A DNA stretch of 11,660 bases from Thermoleophilia bacterium. GTDB taxonomy: Bacteria > Actinomycetota > Thermoleophilia > RBG-16-64-13. Shown piece by piece: positions 1-6,074 of this stretch (its first letter is position 1; every line of letters begins with the position of its first letter). The notes under the pieces were generated by a model. The model searched no databases. It was not told the DNA's origin and was given only the letters and a program-made list of their open reading frames with translations. The translations under genes and the position numbers were made by a program. The stretch lies in contig JAFGIH010000717.1 of the NCBI GenBank assembly GCA_016929985.1, positions 1 to 11,660 on the forward strand, given 5' to 3'.

Positions 1-68
1 CCCTCCCTGCTCAGGATGGTCGCGATGTGAAACCCGACTTCGCCGGCGCCTACGATGACTGCGTACAT
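1..68 (-). CDS. trkA: TrkA/KtrA-family NAD-binding potassium uptake protein, N-terminus only (cut by window edge)
   Basis: Reading the minus strand from the ATG at 68-66 gives 22 codons beginning MYAVIVGAGEVGFHIATIL before the window ends. This is the opening beta-strand and glycine loop (GAGEVG, the GxGxxG dinucleotide-binding motif) of a Rossmann fold, in the form typical of TrkA-N (RCK) domains. Members of this family sit on the cytoplasmic face of Trk/Ktr potassium channels and gate them by binding NAD(H) or other nucleotides. The gene lies 100 nt downstream of the ABC permease on the same strand. No Shine-Dalgarno sequence precedes the ATG; instead a TATTCT box ends 7 nt before it. Only the N-terminus is visible, so another Rossmann protein (for example a TrkA-N-containing channel or transporter) cannot be excluded. 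Confidence 0.75.
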   Translation of the reverse strand, partial: MYAVIVGAGEVGFHIATILSRE

Positions 69-75
69 GCGCAAC

Positions 76-81
76 AGAATA
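76..81 (-). promoter_or_regulatory. Candidate -10 box for a leaderless trkA transcript
   Basis: TATTCT on the minus strand ends 7 nt before the trkA ATG. Transcription starting 6-8 nt after the box would begin at or next to the ATG, giving a leaderless mRNA. This fits the lack of any AGGAGG-like sequence there. I see no convincing -35 hexamer 16-18 nt upstream, so the call rests on the -10 and its position alone. The rest of the 69-168 gap holds no evident gene or terminator. Confidence 0.35.
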
Positions 82-168
82 GCAGCGGTGAACACGCAAT
101 GCGGGACGCGCAACCAACCAGGGCGCGAAGCTCAGTGGCGCCGGCGCACGCCGCCAGCGAGAACGCCC

Positions 169-1203
169 CTAGGCCCGGATCTCCTCGCGCATGAAGAGCA
201 GGTAGCCGATGGTGAAGAAGAGCATCACGCATCCCAACAGTGCCACCACCTGTGGCCAGATCAACACCAGGCTCTGCCCCAGACTGAGCGGCCCCACGAC
301 GGCTCTATCGATCTGCTCGTAAACCAGTACGCCCAGCGAACGAACGCTCGGATTCAGGAGAGCGGTAGTGGCTTCGTCGTACAGGGTGCTCGGCGACACG
401 CGATTGAGGTCGTTGGACAGCTCCTCGTGGCGTAGCACCTCGGCGTCGCTGGAGCTCTCACCCACGGGCGCGGCCGCATCAACGATCAACCCCACGATGA
501 GACTCGCGAATATCGCGAAGAACAGCCACACGGCGATGGAAGCCAGCGCCGAGGTGGCGGCTTGTTTGAAAAGCACGGAGAAGAGCTGCGCCAGGGCCAA
601 CCAGAACCCCACGTAGATCACAGTGACGATGATGAAGAGGATCAGCCTCCACACCTCTTCGCCCGAGGGCGTCGTACCCAGGAGGAATATGCCCACGCCG
701 CCCACGATCACCACGAGAGCGGTGAGCGCCAACCCCACCACGCCCAGGCCGGCGAAGAACTTGCCGTAGAGCACCGAATCGCGGTGGATGGGCTGCGACA
801 CCAGACGGCTGAGCGTTCCTTGCGAGCGCTCGCTGTTGAGAGCGTCGAACCCCAAGGCTATGCCCAAGAGAGGTGCCAGGAACGTCAGGAAGTTAGTGAA
901 CGAGGGCAGACTCTGCCCAGAGACCGTGAACAGATACAGGAACGCGAAATCGACGCTGTTGGAGGCCGCGGCGGCTTCTCTTACCGCGGAACTCGCCGCG
1001 TACATGGCCGCCAGCGTCGTGACGCCGATCAGGATCAGTAGGATGCCGAACCGCATGCCCGACAGGTGGTCGGCGAACTCCTTGCGGGCGACCGGCCCGA
1101 CCCCTACCGGCAGGATCCGTCCGCGCACCCGCGGCGTACTCTGCGCCTTGTCTGGGCTGCCCTGCTGCGGTTCGAGTGTCAGCGCTCCATCAGTCTCGGA
1201 CAT
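169..1203 (-). CDS. ABC-2 type transporter permease of the NEW3-ABC operon
   Basis: This is a 344-residue integral membrane protein, the channel subunit of an ABC-2 type exporter. After a hydrophilic N-terminus containing the family-typical amphipathic stretch VARKEFADHLSGMRFG (about 38-53), six membrane segments are visible at roughly 53-70, 101-121, 153-175, 186-211, 218-241 and 311-337. Between segments 2 and 3 is the cytoplasmic motif FDALNSERSQGTLSRLVSQP (119-138), the usual ABC-2 coupling region for the ATPase. The large outside loop is between segments 5 and 6 (about 242-309). The ATG at 1203 was chosen over the one at 1248 because AGGAGGT lies 11 nt upstream and because it gives a 14-nt overlap with the ATPase gene, implying translational coupling. 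Its substrate cannot be read from sequence; the neighbouring NEW3 protein suggests an envelope or polymer-related cargo. Confidence 0.88.
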   Translation of the reverse strand: MSETDGALTLEPQQGSPDKAQSTPRVRGRILPVGVGPVARKEFADHLSGMRFGILLILIGVTTLAAMYAASSAVREAAAASNSVDFAFLYLFTVSGQSLPSFTNFLTFLAPLLGIALGFDALNSERSQGTLSRLVSQPIHRDSVLYGKFFAGLGVVGLALTALVVIVGGVGIFLLGTTPSGEEVWRLILFIIVTVIYVGFWLALAQLFSVLFKQAATSALASIAVWLFFAIFASLIVGLIVDAAAPVGESSSDAEVLRHEELSNDLNRVSPSTLYDEATTALLNPSVRSLGVLVYEQIDRAVVGPLSLGQSLVLIWPQVVALLGCVMLFFTIGYLLFMREEIRA

Positions 1204-2176
1204 GTGCGGTATCGACCTCCTCCCTGAAGTAGCGGTCGTAGATATCATCGAGGCTCATACCCCGCTGGCTGAGGTGCACAGGAAGCACCTTCTGGTCGGC
1301 CAGCGTCCGCGCTACATCAGCCCTGATGTCGCGCCGCGCGCGCACGGTGAACATGCCGCGCTCCACGCCAACCGAATCCACGTCGGAAAGAGCCTTCAGG
1401 GCGCTGCCCAGACCCTCGAGCGCGCGGGCGTCCAACTCCAAGCCCTCCGAGGTGACGGCGGACACCTTGAACTCCAAGTCGTCTTCGCGCGCCAGTTGCC
1501 GCTCGAGCTCCGGCACCGGGCCCGCCGCGATGAGATGGCCGCCTACGAAGATGCCCACCCTGTCGCACACCTCCTGCACCTGGTGGAGCAGATGCGACGA
1601 CAGAAGGATGGTCATGCCCTCCTCTTCCCTCAGGCGCGCGAGCATGGCCAACAGGTCGCGCACACCCTCAGGGTCGATGCCGATGGTCGGCTCGTCCAAG
1701 ATGAGTATGGACGGCTGCTTGACCAGAGCGTCGGCGATGGCGAGGCGCTGCCTCATGCCTCGCGAGTACTTGCCCGCGCGCTTCTCGGCCGCGTCGGTCA
1801 ACCCAACCTCCGCGAGCAGCGAGTCGATCCGTGTCTCGGCTTCCTTGCGGGAGATCCTGTTGAGCGAAGCCGTGTAACGCAGATTCTGCCTGCCGGTCAT
1901 ATTGGGGTAGAACCCCACGTTGTCGGGGAGATAGCCCACTCTGGACTTGACGCTGAGAGGGTCGCGCACCGGATTGTGCCCGGCCACCGTCACGCTGCCC
2001 GAAGTAGGCTCGGTAAGGCCGAGGAGCATAAGGATGGTGGTCGTCTTCCCAGCCCCGTTCGGACCGAGGAGCCCGAAGATCTCCCCTTGCTTCACCGACA
2101 GGTCGAGATTGTCGACCGCCGTGAACCGGCCGTACTTCTTGGTCAGCCCTTGCGCTGTGATGACGTCATCGACCAC
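1190..2176 (-). CDS. ABC transporter ATP-binding protein of the NEW3-ABC operon
   Basis: This is a 328-residue cytoplasmic ATPase that would power the adjacent ABC-2 permease. Visible motifs are Walker A GPNGAGKTT (38-46), signature YSRGMRQR (137-144), Walker B ILILDEPT (157-164), D-loop IGIDP (165-169) and H-loop His195 in SSH. At the usual Q-loop place the protein reads YLPDN (83-87), with Asp instead of Gln; acidic residues here are common in this DrrA/BcrA-like exporter group. Residues from about 230 form the C-terminal extension usual in ATPases that pair with ABC-2 permeases, ending in MSLDDIYDRYFRE. An in-frame ATG exists at 2275, but it lies inside the preceding gene. I chose GTG at 2176, where homology begins, 17 nt after the NEW3 gene's stop and 12 nt after AGAGGAG. 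The 3' end overlaps the permease by 14 nt. Confidence 0.9.
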   Translation of the reverse strand: MVDDVITAQGLTKKYGRFTAVDNLDLSVKQGEIFGLLGPNGAGKTTTILMLLGLTEPTSGSVTVAGHNPVRDPLSVKSRVGYLPDNVGFYPNMTGRQNLRYTASLNRISRKEAETRIDSLLAEVGLTDAAEKRAGKYSRGMRQRLAIADALVKQPSILILDEPTIGIDPEGVRDLLAMLARLREEEGMTILLSSHLLHQVQEVCDRVGIFVGGHLIAAGPVPELERQLAREDDLEFKVSAVTSEGLELDARALEGLGSALKALSDVDSVGVERGMFTVRARRDIRADVARTLADQKVLPVHLSQRGMSLDDIYDRYFREEVDTAHVRD

Positions 2177-2193
2177 GTCGACCGTCCGCTCCT

Positions 2194-3384
2194 CTAGCGA
2201 TGTCCGAAGCGGCGGAAGACGAACCCGAGTATGGCTATCGCTGCGATGGCGATGAGAACCCCGATGACACCCCACAGAGTGGAGGTCTTCACGGTGACTC
2301 GAACCTCGGAATCGGCGCTGGCCTGATCCGCCTTGGCAGTCATGGTGACCACATAGTCGCCCGCGATGACGTTCTCAGCAGGCGTGATGACCGCGGTCAC
2401 TTCCATCTGCTGGTTGGCGGGCAGTGATTCGACGACGCTGGGCTCGAAGGTCACCTGCCAGTTGGCGGGCGCGGTGGCGCTGAGTTTCACACCCTGCACC
2501 GGTCCAGTGCCGTTGTTCACGACCAGGCACTTCACCATGCTGGTCTTGCCCTTCTTGACCTCCGCGTTCAGGTTGCCGTCGGCGGTGGTGAGGCTCAGGT
2601 TGTAGGTGCCGGTGACTTCGACCTGCAGGGGGATAGACACGGTCTCGCCGCCGCCCGTGGCGGTGACGACGATGTCATACACGCCTATCTCGGCGTTCGC
2701 CGCCGGGGTCACCTTGAGGTTGAGGCCTTGCTTGCCCTGCGACTCCACCACCACGGTGGGAGTCTCCTGCGACACCCCGGAGGGCATGAGCGACAGAGTC
2801 CAGTTCTCCGGGCCTGTGCTGGTCAGATTGTAGGCGCGCTCCTCAGGGGTACTGTTCTGCAGGTTGAGCGAGAAGGTGAAGGTGGCTTTGGAAGACCCGC
2901 GCAACGAGGCGTATTCAGCCGTCAGTTCGGTCGTGCCGCCCTCGACCTCGCTCACTGTGAAAGTGATAGGGAGAGAGACCGACGCGCCGCCCGAGCGTGC
3001 CACCACTGTGAGCGTCGAGACGCCCTCTTCGGCCAGGTGGGGGATCTTGACTTGTAGGTCGATCGAAGAAGGGTTCTCGGGATCGGTCATGATGGCGGCG
3101 ATGGGGCGCCCCCCACCCATGATGCTGGCTTCCCACTCGGCCGGCAGGCCCTGCACCGAAAGGTCCACACGCTGCGCAACGGTGTCTGTGACCGTGAGGT
3201 CTAGGTTGACCGTCTGCCCGGCCTGCACCGTCATAGCAAGGTAGGGGGTGCTGAGTGTGGTCGCCTGGGCGGATGTGACCCCGCCGATGACGGCGAAGAG
3301 AACCACCAACCCGAAGACGACGCTCATGAGTGAGACGCGCAGTACGCGGCTCGAACGCTGCAATGCAAGAAAGCCCGACAGCAT
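2194..3384 (-). CDS. Exported NEW3-repeat protein with C-terminal membrane anchor
   Basis: This 396-residue protein is predicted to be exported and anchored. An N-terminal signal or membrane segment covers about 18-40 (SVVFGLVVLFAVIGG, then SAQA as a possible cleavage site). Three consecutive Ig-like beta-sandwich repeats of the NEW3 / NPCBM-associated type follow at about 45-147, 155-259 and 260-367. Each carries a phrase of the LPAEWEAS, GPENWTLSLMPSG or APANWQVTFEPS kind, followed by a conserved PAxxxxGxYxVxVTA strand. A last hydrophobic helix (369-390) ends in RRFGHR, placing the repeats outside the cell and a short basic tail inside. The start at 3384 has GGAGG 9 nt upstream. NEW3 proteins are often found beside ABC-2 exporters; a role as an extracellular adaptor or substrate-handling partner is inference. 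It is the first gene of the operon. Confidence 0.85.
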   Translation of the reverse strand: MLSGFLALQRSSRVLRVSLMSVVFGLVVLFAVIGGVTSAQATTLSTPYLAMTVQAGQTVNLDLTVTDTVAQRVDLSVQGLPAEWEASIMGGGRPIAAIMTDPENPSSIDLQVKIPHLAEEGVSTLTVVARSGGASVSLPITFTVSEVEGGTTELTAEYASLRGSSKATFTFSLNLQNSTPEERAYNLTSTGPENWTLSLMPSGVSQETPTVVVESQGKQGLNLKVTPAANAEIGVYDIVVTATGGGETVSIPLQVEVTGTYNLSLTTADGNLNAEVKKGKTSMVKCLVVNNGTGPVQGVKLSATAPANWQVTFEPSVVESLPANQQMEVTAVITPAENVIAGDYVVTMTAKADQASADSEVRVTVKTSTLWGVIGVLIAIAAIAILGFVFRRFGHR

Positions 3385-3465
3385 GTCGACAAACCTCCGG
3401 CCGTGACGACTGTAGTGTTCTACGAGTTGTGAAGCCCCTGTCCTGAGGCATTCGGCGCGTGCCAG

Positions 3466-3493
3466 AGGATACCACGGTCTGTGTAAAGTCCAA
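3466..3493 (-). promoter_or_regulatory. Weak candidate promoter for the NEW3-ABC operon
   Basis: On the minus strand, TTGGAC (3493-3488) and TATCCT (3471-3466) are separated by 16 nt, upstream of the NEW3 gene and just downstream of the terminator of the preceding gene. The match to sigma-A boxes is only partial (3/6 and 4/6). A promoter is needed here because of the terminator; this exact site is uncertain. Confidence 0.3.
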
Positions 3494-3495
3494 GT

Positions 3496-3543
3496 AAAGA
3501 AAAAGGCCGGCGCCCGGACTCGTCTTGAGTCCGGGCGCAGGCC
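3496..3543 (-). terminator. Rho-independent terminator of the two-TM membrane protein gene
   Basis: A perfect 11-bp inverted repeat (GCGCCCGGACT at 3510-3520, its complement at 3528-3538) encloses a 7-nt loop. GGCC at 3505-3508 pairs with GGCC at 3540-3543 across a single G/A mismatch, making about 15 paired bases. On the minus strand the stem is followed directly by TTTTTCTTT (3504-3496). It lies about 50 nt after the stop codon at 3595 and insulates the NEW3-ABC operon. A second, shorter GC hairpin (3552-3558 with 3563-3569) lies between the stop and the terminator. Confidence 0.88.
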
Positions 3544-3594
3544 CCGTTCGCGCGGCGGGGGCCCGCCGCCGGTCGTCACACCGCCAGCAGGCTG

Positions 3595-4245
3595 CTAGTT
3601 GCGGCTCCAACCCCAGGGATCCTGGGCTTCGGGCATGTCGAGCACGGTAGGGCTCACTTGGCCGTAGTAGACGCCCGACAGCACCGATATCAGGGCGCCT
3701 GGTTCAGTGTCCCGAGTGCTGAGGATGAGCCGCCGCGGCTTGCCGTTCGGCCCAATGGGCACCTGTATCTGGATGAGGTGGTTCATGTTCACGAACGTGT
3801 TCAGGAACATCCAGACGGCTCTTTTCCTGACAGCCTTCTTGTTACGCGGGCGCTTCATCGCCTGCGCCGCAGAGACCGGCCACGACACCGACTCGTAGTC
3901 ACCGAGGTCACGGTTCCAGATGCCTGCGCCCCACATGCCGAGGACGACCAGGAGAAAGGTCATCAGCGTGGCGGCCAGGTAGTAGTAAGGGGGGTATCCT
4001 CTGTGCCCGCCGAGGGTATCGGCGACCAGGAAGCCAGCATAGAAGCCCACCGGGAAGAACCCTATGTAGCTGAGCACCCGCGCCCATGCCATCCACACCG
4101 GCATCCGGTGCCCTTTGAGCCAGACCTGCTCCCCGTTGGTGGCCACCTCACAATCACCGACGAAGCGCGATCCCCAAAGGCCCGCATTGAGATATGAGGC
4201 TGTTGCGCCGACGAATCTAGGTTTGCGACTGGAAACGATCGACAT
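3595..4245 (-). CDS. Unrecognised membrane protein with two transmembrane segments
   Basis: I do not recognise this 216-residue protein. It has a polar N-terminus (1-52) containing NGEQVWLKGHR (38-47), two hydrophobic segments at about 57-76 and 88-108 joined by a Gly/Tyr/Pro-rich loop (HRGYPPYYY), and a basic patch KRPRNKKAVRKR (131-142). A soluble C-terminal half follows with alternating hydrophobic residues (LIQIQVPIGPNGKPRRLIL). Short inter-TM loop and basic residues after TM2 suggest both ends are cytoplasmic. The part before TM1 together with the beta-rich tail vaguely resembles bacterial PH-like membrane proteins, but this is only an impression. The ATG at 4245 is preceded by GGAGGT at 5-nt spacing, the strongest ribosome site on this strand. 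It is monocistronic: a strong terminator follows, and a hairpin separates it from ksgA upstream. Confidence 0.75.
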   Translation of the reverse strand: MSIVSSRKPRFVGATASYLNAGLWGSRFVGDCEVATNGEQVWLKGHRMPVWMAWARVLSYIGFFPVGFYAGFLVADTLGGHRGYPPYYYLAATLMTFLLVVLGMWGAGIWNRDLGDYESVSWPVSAAQAMKRPRNKKAVRKRAVWMFLNTFVNMNHLIQIQVPIGPNGKPRRLILSTRDTEPGALISVLSGVYYGQVSPTVLDMPEAQDPWGWSRN

Positions 4246-4263
4246 GGCTCACCTCCAATCGAT

Positions 4264-4292
4264 GACTCGTATGTTGATATATCGACCGAGTC
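4264..4292. promoter_or_regulatory. Inverted repeat in the promoter region of the two-TM protein gene
   Basis: GACTCG at 4264-4269 and CGAGTC at 4287-4292 form a perfect 6-bp inverted repeat 17 nt apart, around the only AT-rich pocket of this intergenic region (GATATATC palindrome at 4276-4283). It lies 19-47 nt before the ATG at 4245, where a promoter and operator would be expected. No clean -35/-10 pair is visible, so the assignment is tentative. Confidence 0.3.
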
Positions 4293-4326
4293 GACGACGG
4301 ACTTGAGCGTCGCTTCCCCGAGGGAG

Positions 4327-4343
4327 CGGCGCCTTCGGCGCCG
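4327..4343 (-). terminator. GC-rich hairpin after ksgA, possible terminator without U-tract
   Basis: CGGCGCC (4327-4333) and GGCGCCG (4337-4343) form a 7-bp stem with a 3-nt loop, 18 nt after the ksgA stop. No T-run follows on either strand, so it may only stabilise the 3' end or act with Rho. Confidence 0.35.
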
Positions 4344-4361
4344 GTGAGTGCGCCCCCGGGC

Positions 4362-5219
4362 TCAGGCCACCCCGGCCGGCCGCGGTGTAAGCCGCTCTGC
4401 CAGCTCCACGAACTGCCGCGGCTCGAGCCGCTCGGCCCGTACATCGGCGGGGAGGCCGAGTCCACCGACCAGAGCCGTCGCCTCTCCCCGCGACAGAGCC
4501 AAGCCCGCGGAGAGAGCGTTGACCAGCGTCTTGCGGCGCTGGCCGAACGCTGCCTGGATGACCGTTCGCAGCCGGGCCGGCTCGCACCCGGTCAGGGTCT
4601 CCTCCGGCCGGCGGTCGAAGACCATCAGACTCGAGTCCACCCGGGGTTGCGGATAGAAGATGGAGCGCGACAACGAACGCACATGCAGAGCCTCGCCGTA
4701 GAGCTGCACCCACACCGAAAGGATGCCGTAGGCCTTCGATCCCGGCGCCGCCGTCATGCGTTCCGCCACCTCGCGTTGCACCATGACGCAGTAGCGCCTT
4801 ACGCTGGGGAGCCTTTGCAGCGACTCGATGATGAACGGCCCGGCCACCGAATAGGGTAGATTGCTGGCGCACACGGTAGGGAGCGGCGCCAATGCGCCAA
4901 GGTCCGCCTTCAGGACGTCCACGTAGTGCAGACTCACGTTGGTGCATCCGGCCAGTGTCGCCCGCAGGGGGCCCTCAAGGCTCCGGTCGATCTCGAACGC
5001 GTGCACGTGGGCGGCCACAGCGGCGAGCGCGCCCGTGAGCACGCCCAGCCCCGCCCCGACCTCGAGGGCGACATCGTCGGCGTTGCACTCCAGTCGGGAG
5101 AGGATGACGCCCAAGATGTTGTCGTCGATGAGGAAGTTCTGGCCCAGATCGCGCTTGGGCGTGACTCCGAACTCCTTCAGCCGCGCCAGGGAGACCTGCT
5201 TGAGGCCGGTGTCGCTCAC
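4362..5219 (-). CDS. ksgA: 16S rRNA (adenine1518-N6/adenine1519-N6)-dimethyltransferase
   Basis: This 285-residue enzyme transfers methyl groups from S-adenosylmethionine to two adjacent adenines near the 3' end of 16S rRNA during late small-subunit assembly. Family landmarks are all present: LGQNFL (25-30), SAM motif I EVGAGLGVLT (53-62), acidic Glu76 in FEID, Asp101 of motif III, catalytic NLPY (120-123) and the FYPQPRVDSS motif (188-197), with the small helical C-terminal domain after about 205. I start it at GTG 5219, not at the in-frame ATG further upstream, because the GTG shares a 4-nt GTGA overlap with the tatD stop and begins immediately before the conserved N-terminus. There is no good Shine-Dalgarno sequence, so translation probably depends on coupling to tatD. 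The rnmV and ispE genes often found in this cluster are absent from the window. Confidence 0.95.
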   Translation of the reverse strand: MSDTGLKQVSLARLKEFGVTPKRDLGQNFLIDDNILGVILSRLECNADDVALEVGAGLGVLTGALAAVAAHVHAFEIDRSLEGPLRATLAGCTNVSLHYVDVLKADLGALAPLPTVCASNLPYSVAGPFIIESLQRLPSVRRYCVMVQREVAERMTAAPGSKAYGILSVWVQLYGEALHVRSLSRSIFYPQPRVDSSLMVFDRRPEETLTGCEPARLRTVIQAAFGQRRKTLVNALSAGLALSRGEATALVGGLGLPADVRAERLEPRQFVELAERLTPRPAGVA

Positions 5220-6007
5220 CGGAGAGCCCGCCCTTGTTCGGCCAACCGTTCGGCCAGACGCGGGAACGCCCGGCGCACATTTAGCTCCACTTGAGCCGCG
5301 AGTCCCTCCACCCCCACCCCGCGCAATCCCGCCACGAACTCGTAAGTGTGAGCCACCAACGCGGGACGGTTCGGCCGCCCCCGCAGCGGGACCGGGGCCA
5401 GCCACGGAGCGTCGGTCTCGAGCATCAGCAGATGATCGGGCACGGCCGCCGCAGCCGCCTGTAGCTCCACGGCCTTCTTGTAGGTGACGTTGCCCGCGAA
5501 GCTCACGTAGTGGCCCCTGTCAATGACCTCGTCCAAGCGGTCGGGCAGCGAGAAGCAGTGCAGGATCACGGTCATGCCTTGCGCGTAATCGGCAAGCGTG
5601 GCCAGGGTCCGGTCGGTGGCGTCACGGGTATGGATCACCACCGGCAGCCCGGCCCGCCGGGCCAGCTCGATGTGGCGGATGAAAACCTCTTCCTGCAGGT
5701 CGCGGGGCCAGTTGTCGTGATAGAAGTCCAGGCCGGTCTCGCCCACTGCGATCACGCGAGCGTGCGCCACCAACTCCTCGATGCCGGCCATCTGCTCATC
5801 GTCAGCATTGCCCGCCTCTTCGGGATGGATGCCCACCGTGGCGAAGACCTCGGGAAACCGCTCCGCGAGGCGCACGCTGTAGCGGGAGCGCTCCAAGTCG
5901 ATGCCCGACTGGATGATGAGTCCCACTCCAGCTTCCCAAGCATCGCTGATGAGGGCTGCCGCCTCTTCCTGACAGTGGTCCAGGTGGGTGTGGGAGTCGA
6001 TCAACAT
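5216..6007 (-). CDS. tatD: TatD-family metal-dependent hydrolase (DNase)
   Basis: This 263-residue TIM-barrel hydrolase belongs to the TatD group, whose characterised members are metal-dependent DNases. The metal ligands can be read directly: HTH (6-8) in MLIDSHTHLD, Glu90 in VGETGLDFY (88-96), His126 in VIHTRDA (124-130), His150 in ILHCFS (148-153) and Asp199 in LETDAPWL (196-203). The length is normal for the family. The ATG at 6007 gives the canonical N-terminus; the in-frame extension to 6193 overlaps metG and has no family sequence. The gap from the metG stop is 67 nt and holds a 25-codon ORF that exactly bridges the two genes. Downstream it overlaps ksgA by 4 nt. Its conserved place beside ksgA and metG is usual in Gram-positive genomes; its physiological role there is not well defined. 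Confidence 0.95.
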   Translation of the reverse strand: MLIDSHTHLDHCQEEAAALISDAWEAGVGLIIQSGIDLERSRYSVRLAERFPEVFATVGIHPEEAGNADDEQMAGIEELVAHARVIAVGETGLDFYHDNWPRDLQEEVFIRHIELARRAGLPVVIHTRDATDRTLATLADYAQGMTVILHCFSLPDRLDEVIDRGHYVSFAGNVTYKKAVELQAAAAAVPDHLLMLETDAPWLAPVPLRGRPNRPALVAHTYEFVAGLRGVGVEGLAAQVELNVRRAFPRLAERLAEQGRALR

Positions 6008-6074
6008 GGAGTGGTGAGGCCTCGGAGCTCGGTCGACGAGATCGGCCGGTGGCGTGACACCCGGCTGATGGAGG

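Noticed and set aside
55..3244. Several plus-strand open frames of 75-469 codons opposite the ABC and NEW3 genes.
   Set aside because: They are rich in Arg, His, Gln and Pro, carry no family motifs, and mirror clear minus-strand genes, so they are codon-bias shadows.
3385..3579. An N-terminal extension of the NEW3 protein to 3579.
   Set aside because: It would run through the terminator at 3496-3543 and place 65 residues before the signal segment. The ATG at 3384 has a good ribosome site.
5220..5405. An upstream extension of ksgA to an ATG at 5405.
   Set aside because: It lies entirely inside tatD and gives a Gly/Pro/Arg-rich sequence unlike KsgA. The GTG at 5219 overlaps the tatD stop as expected for coupling.
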